Shown: positions 24,177 through 34,777 of the stretch, one piece after another
Numbering within the stretch: position 1 is the first letter of the stretch
How the letters are laid out: each line of letters opens with the position of its first letter
From: Gymnopus androsaceus JB14
Lineage: Eukaryota; Basidiomycota; Agaricomycetes; Agaricales; Omphalotaceae
Length of the DNA: 64,000 nt
Direction of reading: 5' to 3'
NCBI GenBank assembly: GCA_009733575.1
Contig: ML769383.1
Location: 310,001-374,000, forward strand
Translations under genes and position numbers: made by a program
Notes under the pieces: model-generated
The model's database searches: none
Told to the model about the DNA's origin: nothing
What the model saw: only the letters and a program-made list of their open reading frames with translations

Positions 24177-25708
24177 ATGAGCGAGCCAGACGTTGACTTG
24201 GAAGTTAATTATTCCTTGTCTTTTCCTCTTCCTTTCCGTGTTTTCGCTTTGACTAGCTTGGGTATCCTTGCTTGGGCCACGAATTTACATGGTCTCGACA
24301 ATCTCGGAATTGACGCAGTTTCCGCTCTCGACTTGCGCATAGCAGACCATAATTCTCCTGCTCAACGATACTGGCCCGACTCTACTCGAAAAGCTGATGT
24401 TGCAGCCCTCTACAAGAATGTCTACAAAATATTCACCACTTATTCTGCATGGTGTTTAATATCTTGGCTTACATACCGCTCCCTCAGCAGAGGAGACAAA
24501 ACGCTGGTAGATACTTTCGGATATATCCCAGCTGTTTTTGCGCTCGTCACTCTTCTGATTCTGGTATTACCCATCAATGTGCTTTTCAAACACGAGCGCG
24601 ACAAGTTCATTCAGTACGTGCTACTAGAATAACTATCACTAACTCTATGTCTGAATCTCTCTCGACAGTGCAATCCGCCGATGTATTTCTTCCTCCCCAG
24701 ACAGCCCTGTCTACTTTGCAGACGTCGTGTTCGCTGATGTGTTCACATCATTCGCCAAAGTCCTAGGAGATGTCTTCATTTGTCTTCATATGCTGCTTCC
24801 CGGAAACAGTCTTTTGCAACCACCTGCTGATCATGGTTGGACGCGCTGGATCATGCCAACCATAATGAGGTGTGTTCTCCCTTCACATTCATGGGCCCAT
24901 CTGACCTGCCTTAGCATTCCTTACTTGGTCCGTTTTCGCCAGTGCATCATTGAATGGCTCTCCGTGGATAATACTAGTCGGCGGCCGTTAGCCAACGCTG
25001 TGAAATATGCCACTGCTTTCCCAGTCATGTATCTTTCCGCGGCTCAGCGACTAGTTGAGTCTGATTTGATCAATGAAAAGGGTAGGCAGGCAGCGGAGGA
25101 AGCATGGCACGGTGAACACCCGTTATTCAGACTTTGGTAGGTATCAGCTCTCCACTCCTTGGTATTCGTCTCAACTCTATCCTAGGCTTCTTTTCGCAGC
25201 AATAAACTCCATCTATTCATTCTGGTGGGATGTTACGAATGACTGGGGGCTAGAGTTGTTGAAGCCTGGTTCTAAACAATCGGAACGACCTGCGCCTCCT
25301 AGACGTCTCCTTCTTCCTCGTCTCCATTCCGGGACAGCTCTTCTTGGATCTCATCGCCCAGAGGAAGAGGTCGAAGAGCCTAACGCATATCCGTTCGGAT
25401 TACGCTCAACGCTACTGTATCCCCTACCTGTTTATCCGTTGCTTGTATTCCTCAATCTCGTCCTGCGATTGACGTGGTCCATCAAGTTGTCGAGTCATCT
25501 TCATTCCAAGTCTGAGGGTAGCATTGCGATCTTCCTGATTGAAGTGGCAGAGATAGTTCGAAGATGGATGTGGGTTTTCGTGCGAGTCGAATGGGAGGTG
25601 ATTAAAAAGGCCAGGGATGCGCGTGCATCCGGTAGAGAGCGACTCTTTGATATTGATGAACGCGAGTTCGAAATGATAACAACACCTACTATTGAATTAG
25701 ACCCATAG
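24177..25708 (+). CDS. ERD1: EXS-domain Golgi membrane protein ERD1
   Basis: This is a multi-pass protein of the ERD1/XPR1/SYG1 EXS family; yeast Erd1 recycles phosphate and supports retention of Golgi glycosyltransferases. Exons: 24177-24613, 24669-24869, 24915-25136, 25186-25708, giving 460 aa. Hydrophobic helices are clear (FRVFALTSLGILAWA, AVFALVTLLILVLPINVLF). Family phrases are DVVFADVFTSFAKVLGD, the RFRQCI motif of EXS proteins, LANAVKYATAFPV, and NSIYSFWWDVTNDWGL near the end. The C-terminus is FVRVEWE... followed by an acidic tail. No frame breaks were seen. The role in phosphate recycling or glycosyltransferase retention is inferred from the family. Confidence 0.9.
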
Positions 25709-26308
25709 GTGAATAAATCTTCCTAATGACTGTTCCTCAGAAGCTGACTGCCAAGCTTCCTTTCAGAATACTATTGTCCACTATAATACTTGAAATGTCA
25801 TTAGGTTCCCATTCGAAATCCGGGTTTAAGATGGCCCAACAAGCCCCGTGGTCTTCCTAACTATTCCGATTCGCACCGATGGAGGATTTCGTCTTTTCCC
25901 GGAAGAAAGACCTTGAGTTCGGGATGATTACCCGTCAGTGTAATCGGGAGTTACGGGGAGTTACGTGTAGGTTTGCTGTCTTATCGGAGGTGTGTTGAGG
26001 GGATTGCGATGAAATGTCGATTTTCCGACTGTACTGGCGTGACAGAGGACAGTGGCGGAACTCTAAGCTAGTTCTAAGCCACGGACTAATACGGAAACAC
26101 CATCCCGCCTCCGTACACACTACTCATTGGACCAGCCAATCGCGTCGACGATTTGCGATCACATGATCTTATATCCTCATCTTCGAAGATGGAGATACCC
26201 ACGATCGATGAGAAGTAACCTAATTTGTCCTTAGTTCCTTAGGTCCGTCATATGATTAAAGATGAGACGGTGAGACCCGTCCAGCATCACAAGATCCTGA
26301 AGTCTCTA

Positions 26309-26318
26309 GTATAAAAGT
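26309..26318 (+). promoter_or_regulatory. TATA box of the formate dehydrogenase gene
   Basis: GTATAAAAGT lies about 85 bp before the FDH start codon. It is followed by a C/T-rich leader (about 26340-26400) typical of strongly expressed fungal genes. The remaining upstream DNA from 25709 shows no gene. The match to a TATA consensus is seen; use is inferred. Confidence 0.6.
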
Positions 26319-26400
26319 GGCATTGATATTTCTCCAGTTTCCCATCTTATACTCTCTCCATCTTATCTCTCTTACTTGAATCACTTGCACTTTACCAAAC

Positions 26401-28185
26401 ATGAAGGTAGATACCGCTCAATGTTGGTGGAATTCGATCTGACTGAGATGTCTAGGTATTAGCCATTCTCTACAACGGATACACCGCTGCCGAAGAGGAA
26501 CCTCGTCTTCTGGGAACCGTCGAGAACAAGGTAGCGTAGACCCCAAGTCCCTGCCGCATTCTATACTGACTGTCTTTAGCTCGGAATCGAGGAGTGGTTG
26601 ACTTCGCAAGGACATGAGCTTATCGGTGAGTATTCGATGCAGCTATACGCACTTTTGCATCGAGCTGATTGTTTTCAACAGTGTCCAGTGACAAGGAGGT
26701 ACTTGCTTTTGCCATCGTCCGAAAGCAGGCTCTAACAATAGCTTACTAGGGAGCGGAGTCGGATTTCCAAAAACATATCGTCGACGTACGTGTCTATATT
26801 CTATGGCTAAAATGGCGTTACTGATATTCTTTACAGGCTGAAGTGGTAGGATTGATTCACACTACGCAAGCTTTGCATTAGCTGATGCCCAATGATTTTC
26901 AGTTGATCACCACACCCTTCCACCCTGGCTACCTGACTCGCGAGGTTATGGAAAAAGTGCGCTCTATTCATCATCACTCATAGCATTATATCTCATCGCA
27001 ATTCTTAGGCCAAAAACCTCAAAATTTGCATCACGGCTGGTGTTGGTAGTGACCATATCGACCTCAACGCTGCGGTCGAACGCAAAATCCAAGTTCTTGA
27101 GGTTTCAGGTTCGATAATGACTACTTTTGCGCTTAGGGCTAATCTGACGAGCTGTAATTCCGAAAAGGTTCCAATGTGGTGTCTGTCGCCGAGCACGTTG
27201 TCATGAGCATTCTTCTGCTCGTGCGCAATTTCATTCCCGCTCACGAAATGATTGAACGCGGTGACTGGCAAGTCTCTGACGTCGCTCGTAATGCATTCGA
27301 CCTCGAAGGCAAAGTAGTTGGAACTATCGGAGCTGGAAGAATCGGTTACCGTGTCCTCCAGCGTTTATTGCCCTTCGATTGCAAAGAGTTGCTGTACTAC
27401 GACTATGCCCCCTTACCGGCGGCCGCTGCAGAAGCTGTCAAGGCCCGTCGTGTTGAGGATCTCAAGGTTTGTGAATGCACATTTGAGTTTTTCAAGTCCA
27501 TTCTGACAGACATCTATTAGGAATTTGTTTCTCAGTGTGATGTTGTCACGGTAAGTCTGAAAGACATGTATTGTTAAAATCTGTATCTCAGTTGTCATGG
27601 CTAGGTCAACTGCCCTTTGCACGAGGGTACTCGCGGCCTTGTTAACAAAGAATTGCTTAAACACTTCAAGAAGGGTGCATGGCTTGTTAACACTGCACGT
27701 GGAGCTATCTGCGACAAGGACGACGTTGCCGAGGCCCTTAAAGAAGGAATAATCAATGGATACTCTGGGGACGTCTGGAAGTTAGTCTACGATTCTGCTC
27801 CGTGTCGCTCCGACCAATGCATCTCTGACCATCCTCTTCCTTGTCAGTGTTCAACCCGCACCTAAGGACCACGCTTGGCGTACGATGAAGAATCCTCTCG
27901 GGGCTGGAAATGGTATGGTTCCACACTACAGTCGGCACTACATTAGATGCACAGGCATGTACTCTTTTCATATTGACCGATACAGCATCTCAGACTCTAC
28001 TAGGCTCGCTATGCCAACGGCACCAGGAGTATCTTGGAGAACTACCTCACCGACAAGCCTCAAGAACCTCAGAACATCATTGTTGGACTCGGAAAATACG
28101 AAACCAAAGCTTGTAAGTCCCATTTCATGAAACTACATAACGCTTTTTTTGTTTACTGAGTGATTTTGTAGACGGTCAACGCTGA
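26401..28185 (+). CDS. FDH1: NAD-dependent formate dehydrogenase
   Basis: This enzyme oxidises formate to CO2 with NAD+ in the cytosol, disposing of formate from oxalate or one-carbon turnover. There are fourteen exons, several tiny: 26401-26406, 26456-26530, 26580-26625, 26682-26698, 26750-26785, 26837-26845, 26903-26956, 27009-27108, 27168-27466, 27521-27550, 27605-27780, 27848-27954, 28004-28112, 28172-28185; about 358 aa, the usual length. Landmarks are [42 protein letters not shown], the Rossmann motif [22 protein letters not shown], the catalytic His region MVPHYSGTT, and ENYLTDKPQ. One extra base near 27931-27936 breaks HYSGTT. The intron 27955-28003 has a GC donor. It ends YGQR. Confidence 0.94.
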
Positions 28186-28300
28186 ACTGGACAGTCGTGT
28201 GTATGTATTACTATTATCCAATGATATATGTATGTCGCATGTATATAACCACTCACATTTCCTTGGGATTTATGCTGTTCACACAATGATGAAAGAAATT

Positions 28301-28940
28301 TGTGACTTTGAAGGCTTTAATCGAGTATTTGATGCATCGTGAGGTTTAGCGCCGGGTACATGACGCTTTGACCAAGCTCATGCAGATGCTCATGGCATCC
28401 CAAAGATTCACAACTAAGACTGATAGAAGATTTCATAAACATAGTATCGATTAGGGATACATATAGATATAGTCAAAGTCGGGTATCAAGTCGTTCATTC
28501 ATCATGCTCTCATATACGCACGCTGGGTGCCGACCACTGATTAATAGGTCCGGGCAGTTCTTCTACGACCTGTCCTCCTCACCGATGCATCTGCAGCAGA
28601 ATAAAATAAAATAAGTGTGACTTTGATGGCTTTAATCGACGTTCCTCGGTACTAAACGTATCGAGTATTAGCTGGGTTTAGCTCCGGGTACATGACGCTT
28701 TGACCAAGCTCAAAAGGAAAGTTCAAGGCATTCCAAAGATTCACAACTAGGATGAAGATTTTGCAATAGATTTATGATACATATGATCGATTAAGGGATA
28801 CATATAGATATAGTCAAAGTCGGGTATCAAGTCGTTCATTCATCATGCACTGGGTGTCGACCACTGATTAGTAGGTCCGGGCCGTTCTTCTACGACCTGT
28901 CCTACGGCCTGACCTCCTCGAGCCGAAGCATCTGCAACAG
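28301..28940. repeat. Tandem duplication of a gene 3' end (two about 310-bp units)
   Basis: Unit A (28301-28600) and unit B (28616-28940) align along their length. Both begin TGTGACTTTGA, share GTACATGACGCTTTGACC, and share the block around TCAAAGTCGGGTATCAAGTC. Both then contain the end of the last exon of the small gene on the minus strand. Unit B is the real 3' end of that gene. Unit A carries only about 60 bp of matching coding end, with changed bases, so it is a truncated copy. Small insertions and deletions separate them, indicating an older event. Confidence 0.8.
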
Positions 28941-29186
28941 AGTATGTCCAGGATAACATCGCAGATTGTAACCAATATCTGAGGGAACAGTCAACACCAA
29001 AATTGCCGGACCAGTGAAAATCAAGCTTACCATGGTTATTCCACCGACGATAGCTTCAAGCACAGCGAAAATTGCGCCGATAACAGCCATTATAGCTCCT
29101 CCAATCGCTGAGAATATAGCTCCCTGAAGGACAGGACAATAACTGAGCCACTAATTCAATCAAGTCATCGTAAGACTACGTACCAT
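28868..29186 (-). CDS. 68-aa putatively N-myristoylated small membrane protein
   Basis: Exons (minus): 29186-29184 (only the ATG), 29123-29031, 28978-28868. The protein starts MGAIFSAIGGAIMAVIGAIF. It continues with a long alanine/isoleucine/valine-rich hydrophobic region, then CDVILDILCCRCFG and a short arginine-rich tail (RRSGRRTGRRRTAR). Gly2 with Ser6 fits the N-myristoylation signal MGxxxS, and the CCRC cluster is a likely palmitoylation site. From memory, similar short MG...CCRC proteins occur in mushroom genomes in several copies without known function. A TATA-like ATATAAAAAG on the minus strand at 29291-29300 lies about 105 bp upstream. Membrane association is inferred; the exon structure is supported by good GT-AG borders. 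Confidence 0.75.
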
Positions 29187-29505
29187 TTCGTTTGTGATTT
29201 AAAGTCGTTAGTAGTGGAAAAGTGTTTATGTTCGTAAGAATGTAGTGTGAGTGGTTTGGAACTGATAATGAAATCCGTCTGTTCGTTGTCCTTTTTATAT
29301 GTCCGATATCTATGACGTAGTGCAACTAGAACGCGTCATACACGAAAACCGGAGAAACTTCTCCACGCGCGGTGCTTTACTGACAGGCAGCCCCCCGCAC
29401 TCGTGGAGGGAACCTGATGACGACTCGCTAAACCGTAAACGTTCAGGAACTTTCAGCATGACAATGACATCACAATCAAGCGGTCAAAGCCATAGATATC
29501 GATTA
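29187..29505. other. Upstream region of the 68-aa gene
   Basis: These 319 bp lie between the start codon of the small minus-strand gene and the first transposon. The only recognisable site is the minus-strand TATA-like box at 29291-29300. An open frame on + (29299-29511) has no family resemblance and reads through the promoter, so it is not called. Confidence 0.5.
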
Positions 29506-30252
29506 AGGTAGAGAGCAGGCAAGTCCCGCCAACGTCACGTGCACTAAGCGTGACAATCTAAATAAGGTGAAATGATTTAAGAAAATAGCTCAAGAATTCC
29601 CTTGTACATATCTGGCAAATCCGCTCCATGCATTCATGTAAAATAAGTATAGAATGATCTAGAACAAACCGTTTTGCCAGATTCAAAGATTTGGGAGAGT
29701 TATGACCAAAAATAGTGATCCGCACATCTTATTCAGTTGCGTCCCTCTGCTATCATGCCACGAAAGCGGACGCACCTCCGAAATCATGCCAAAAACTTCA
29801 AGGGTAGTTTGAAGCGAGGTTTAGAGAAGCTAAAGGATGTATGTTTGCCACGAAAAAAGAAGCGAAAAGAAGTAGAAATCATATGCATGTTATATTACTG
29901 CTATCAACTCATCGTATACTTCCCGACTCTCTTATGGATGATCTAGAGAAGGCTACTATATTGTAGATATGCATTCAAAAACCTACATTGTATAAAAGTA
30001 GTATATTACAGTATTGTACATAGTATTCTCACTATTTCTTGCCTCAACACCAGTAATACTCAATCAATCCCTTCCAGATTTTACTTCCAGCCATTTGAGT
30101 AGTATTTCAAGAGAGCCATGGAGCGGTTAAGCCACAACGTGAGTGAAACATTTTCTACAGTATTTTCGAAGAGAATTTGCCCGCATTTGGCATTGTGACA
30201 CCGGTGTTATCAAAGGCACGTGACGTTGGCGGGACTTGCCTGCTCTCTACCT
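29506..30252. mobile_element. Non-autonomous DNA transposon with 37-bp perfect TIRs
   Basis: The ends are perfect inverted repeats: left 29506-29542 begins AGGTAGAGAGCAGGC, right 30216-30252 is its exact reverse complement. TA flanks both sides (29504-29505 and 30253-30254), as expected for a TA target duplication. At 747 bp it is too short for a transposase. The only open frame (about 29737-29946, lysine/arginine-rich) resembles nothing I know. This is best called a MITE of a TA-inserting group. Perfect TIRs suggest recent movement. Confidence 0.8.
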
Positions 30253-30260
30253 TATAAATA

Positions 30261-31036
30261 CAGTATTTAACCAGTCCTTTGAACGGTAAATCTTGTTTTC
30301 TCTCAGCAAACTTCATTGGGGGTATATACAGCCTAGTTATGTGTCTACAATGTATTAGCATGATACAAAGTATGTCTGTGCCAAATCGCGTGTCTCGAGC
30401 ATCAATATGTGGGTAGCAATAAGCGGAACAAGACGGGAGGTCCAATTCTGATAATTCCGGCTCAATTGAACAGGGTGACATAGTGTCACGCGGAACACGT
30501 TCCATTTCAATTGTGAGTTTATTCTTTCTTCAGAGCTCACTAGCGTTCACTTATCTAACAAGAGTGCACGGCGGCCCACAGAATGAGAGCAACTGAGCCA
30601 GAATGAAGGAAAACTGAGCCTTTCAAAGTTGCGTCACGGAGTGTCACGTTTGAACCGGAAGTCACAACTTGTCACATCTCCTGCCGTGAAATGTACGTTT
30701 CGCTTACAGAACTTGCAATTGCATGGTTCATAGGCCCACACTTAATCATACAAGTAACATAGATGATATACACCTGCTGAACCCATTACAGGCATATATC
30801 CTTGCCTATAACAAGCCTCACAAATGATTTAATTTTTTGTAAAAAGTCCTCAATGGCACTAAATGCATTGCATAACTACGGTATCATGACAGCCTGCCAA
30901 CACTTGGACTAAGAAATGTGGGTTTGATGTTTATGCATATATTAGAACACTTGTTGGACTCCCAAAGGGCTGTGAACATTGAAAACTTGCAACTGTTCAA
31001 ATGAGTGATCATGTTCAAAGGACTGGTTAAATACTG
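30261..31036. mobile_element. Second MITE, 24-bp TIRs with CAGT ends
   Basis: The left end 30261-30284 (CAGTATTTAACC...) and right end 31013-31036 are perfect 24-bp inverted repeats. TA on both sides (30259-30260, 31037-31038) and CAGT termini are the hallmark of the Tc1/mariner superfamily. The element is 776 bp without a transposase frame, hence non-autonomous. Its TIR is unrelated to that of the neighbouring element 8 bp to the left. The right end is 13 bp from the GCN5 stop codon, so it probably supplies GCN5 3' UTR or terminator sequence. Confidence 0.8.
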
Positions 31037-31049
31037 TACATTTTACAAT

Positions 31050-33420
31050 CTAAGACTCTCGTTTTATGCGATCCTTCAGCTGCTCATTCAGGAACCTTTC
31101 CAACGCGTTAGCGCATTTATGGTATACGCTATCTTCCGAATTATACAGGCGACAGTTGTCGAATACCAGTCTCGCGTCACTGACGAAATCTTCGACAGTA
31201 GGATATTGGTTGTTGTCGAGCTTGTGGTCCATCGTACTAAAGTCTACATGCCAGCTGTCAGCTAATGCTAGTTATTAGAAAACTAGAGTGCTTTACCCAT
31301 AGGATTTTTGATACAGTCGTAATAGTCTGCCACGTCTTCTGCGCTAACGGGGTGTAAGAACGGCCATGCTTGGTTATGTTCTTGCATATCTTTGAGTAAT
31401 CGATCCATGAAATGTCGATCGGGACTCTTTGGTACTAGACGAGCCAAGCTGTAGATGCGTACTATCAGTCAAACCGTCTGATACGCTAACAAGACAAACC
31501 CCACTTTTCAGCCATTGAGGCGTCCAGCCGGTTTCCCCTGGATCGGACATGAGCACTATAGAGCAAAGAGGGGGAAAAAAAGTATAAGGAACGCACGTAA
31601 TCCTGGGACGTCCTGGGGTTCTACCGTAATGTTTTCTGGGGCGCCTTCTTGAAACTGAGGTAGGCCAGGATGTACGATATGTGAACGAGACATCTGCCGT
31701 ATCTTTGACATTATCGCGTCTTGTTGCTGGGCAAGAATATTCGCCTTGTCAAGATAGTCGACTTTGTTCAACATCGTACATTGCATGATTGTGCCGCCCT
31801 CGTAATCCTTGATGTAACCAGCCCACACCGATCTGTCTAGCGTAATTTCCTTGGAAAACCCTTGCTTTTCGAAATATCCAACAGCATAGTTGTCAGCGTA
31901 TGTCAGAAAATGGTTCATTCCTGGATACACATTGCGTATGTGCATCTTGTAATAGTCCATCAACATTCCACCATAACCCTAGACAGGGAAATCAGAAGAT
32001 AGAAAGCAATTTGAGTGCAGACAAACCTTGATTTGGTCTACAGACGCAGTAGCAAAGAAAACAATTTCCGCAAAACCTCGGTGCGGAAATGGTCGGAAAC
32101 AAATACCACCAACGACTTTATATCCTCGCTTAACGATGGCTAGAGCCCGAGAATTACTGTCATAAACCAGCCGCGCAATGTACTCCCGTGGCATTTTGGG
32201 AAGCTGTTTCTGGAAGAGTGTTTTCAAACCCGTCATGAGGACCATGGATCGAGGTTGTCGGTCGTTCTGAACCGGCATTAATTGTATTATCCCTTTCCGT
32301 AACTCAACCGTAGCAGCTTTTTCGGTTTTGACTGGGGGCTAGGTATAGAATCAGACTTGATCAAGGCGAAACGAAGATACAAGGACTGACCGCCGTGGTT
32401 TCAGAGTCAACAGGAACACCTGTAGCAAGTCTATCCAGCTGAGCATCGTCCATCCTATCCTCGATTTTGATTCGCAGCTCTGGTTCAACGAAACCGTTCG
32501 TTTTACCATTTGCAATAGGCATGCGACCAGCAGCGGGTGCGGATTTGGCGCCTTTTCCAGCAAAAGGTTTCTTGGGAGATTTCGATACAGCAGTCTTTTG
32601 CACCATACGTGTTGCCAAAGGCTCCTCGTCATCATCATCTCCATCAGCTTCTTCTCCGCTGAGGGAAGACATAGATATTCGTCGTTTCTTGTGAGGCGGA
32701 GGAAGATCACTAAGAATAGAGGAGGAAGGTGAAGACACGGGTGGGCTTTTGCCTGCTTGATCTGTAAAGCGATGAATATGCATAACATGAATGAACGAGG
32801 ATGTGTTTACGGGGAGAGTCACTAGGATGAGACGGTGCAATCATAGACATTGGCGCGGTGGTCATACGTGCTCGTAGGCTATCCACATCGGGATCCGTGT
32901 AGGCGAAATCCAAGAGTTTCCCTTCGTCCTATAATACGATTGTAAGAGCCACTGAACGCGACTTTGTGAGTGAATAAATTCACCTGAAGAAGAAGATTTA
33001 GTGAACGCCAAGGAAATTATATAGATTTCGGACCTGCAAGTTCTCGTCAATCCTAATTGCATACAACACTCTTCTGCGGTATTCCTCGCTACCAATCTCG
33101 GTTTCATTGGCGCCGTGTTCTGCAACAGTGTGGCCACAAGCACAAATATCCAAGTAGGGCGGCAAGGAAGACCCATCTTCATCGTCATCCGAGCCATACT
33201 GGCCTAAGTCACCCAAAAGTGACTCTTCGGACCCATCATCAAGAACAACATGGACACCTATACTTGGGTGCAGGCCTTTACAGGTTCCACAAACGGTACA
33301 AGGACAATGCCGGGAGATTTTGAGAGCAGTTTGCTGTGGAGTAAGGTCATCAAATGAATTGGATGTTGGATAAGCAAATTTCATGGAGGAACGGGAAAGA
33401 AATGCGGAATTCGGCCGCAT
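31050..33420 (-). CDS. GCN5: Histone acetyltransferase GCN5 with PCAF-like N-terminus
   Basis: This is the catalytic subunit of SAGA/ADA, acetylating histone H3. Exons (minus): 33420-33034, 32928-32811, 32761-32391, 32338-32027, 31978-31597, 31555-31505, 31448-31297, 31243-31050; about 655 aa. The first 130 residues hold a Cys/His cluster ([22 protein letters not shown]) resembling the PCAF N-terminal domain. A Ser/Lys-rich linker ([13 protein letters not shown]) follows. The GNAT core has [28 protein letters not shown], the acetyl-CoA loop [30 protein letters not shown] and [13 protein letters not shown]. The bromodomain ends the protein ([25 protein letters not shown]). One base seems missing at TTTT 31505-31508 at an exon edge. 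It is divergent from the EG-V-like gene with 64 bp between starts. Confidence 0.94.
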
Positions 33421-33484
33421 CAATTTCCACCATTACCATGATCCAAAAAAAGATTAAAAATGTCTGCTCTTCTCGTCGCCCATA

Positions 33485-34582
33485 ATGGCGTTGCTTGCCA
33501 TTTCTCCACTCTTTAAGCTTTGGGTAATCTTTCTTCTTCTCTTTGGCCAGGTTCTTGCTACTTCTAGCCCATGGATTCAATACCCATCGTTTGGTTATGC
33601 GACTCTAACACACTATTCCCTTCCGTTGGACTTCGTCGCTTCTTGTGGGTGTACTGGAGAAAGCACACATTATCCCACTGCTGCTCTCTCTCAAATGGCT
33701 TATGGGAGTAGTACTGCTTACGGGTTAGTGTTCACGGACCCGTGTGGCAGACTACCTTGAAACGTTTCTAATACTCCGACTCAGGCCTGCCTGCGGAAAA
33801 TGCTTCAACCTCACACTGCTGAACACTTTTCTTTCTACACCACCATGGTATCCCGCGGAAAACCCCAATATCGTCGTAAAAGTTACTGATTTATGTCCTT
33901 TGTCAACGTATGTTTATTTTTGTCACTCGTCTTTTCGTTTTCTGAACGCCATATTCCTCAGTGCGGGCTTCTGCAATGCGACTACCAGTGGACCTAATTC
34001 GTATATCAACTCCATTTCCATATTATCATCATACTAACAATCCTTACAGCGGTGGTCATTATCTGAACTTTGATCTTGCTTACCCCTCCACCTCTATATC
34101 CAACAACTTTTTCCCTACCAATGAAAGTTATTATGGATATTCGGTACGATCAGAGAACTCCCATCCATAGCTACTTCTCATAATAGATCACGCAGGACTT
34201 TGGTGTCTGGAACATCAGCTATGAAAGCATCGATTGTAACGACTGGGAGGGCTGGAACAATGCTGGAGCCCTTGGTAGCGTCGCCGACCAAAGTGCAGAA
34301 AGTGTCTGCTGTCCTGCCAGCCCGGACGTACGTTCCCATCTTGTTATTATGCAGGTACGCTTGCTGAGAACAATATTTAGAACTCGAGCAACACATGTCC
34401 GTCATATTCTGACCACAATGGAATAGCGTGAGTGCCCAACTAGATGAGAGAGTTGTTTTTCTAATATGAATACTAGGCCGGACACAACTACATCTGCAGG
34501 ACATTCTATACCCCGACCGTATATATTTACATTATCGCTTGTATCAGCTACGCTGTTGTCTTTGTTCGTGTACTTTGTGTAA
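33485..34582 (+). CDS. Secreted endoglucanase-V-like (GH45/expansin-fold) protein
   Basis: This is a 259-aa secreted protein common in basidiomycetes and usually annotated endoglucanase V-like. Exons: 33485-33723, 33785-33907, 33962-34000, 34050-34143, 34196-34327, 34381-34427, 34477-34582. A signal peptide (LWVIFLLLFGQVLA) precedes the double-psi barrel core: THYSLP, CGCTGESTHYPTAALSQMAYG, PACGKCFNLTLLN, VVKVTDLCP, YLNFDLAYPSTS, DFGVWNISYESI. The C-terminus is Thr-rich, then a hydrophobic stretch (LSLVSATLLSLFVYFV) ending right at the stop, suggesting a GPI or membrane anchor. The nucleophile-bearing YWDCC motif of true GH45 enzymes is not visible at THYS, so enzymatic activity is doubtful. 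No frame breaks were seen. Confidence 0.85.
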
Positions 34583-34777
34583 AAGTGATGAATGTATGGA
34601 TTATAGCGCACTTTCAACATCAAGTCAAGTTATAAAAAGTAAAGAATGTTTACAAGTATGTATCGCCAGCGTCGAGTGGTGATCAGTAGTTGCGATTAAG
34701 CAGCCCGCCTGAGTAATACACATTAGATCGGTCAAAAGATTTACAGACATGTATCGGAGAAGCCATGTCTGAAGGCC

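Noticed and set aside
29737..29946. Lysine-rich frame as a transposase fragment
   Set aside because: No DDE/D motif or HTH can be seen, and it is only 69 codons inside a short element.
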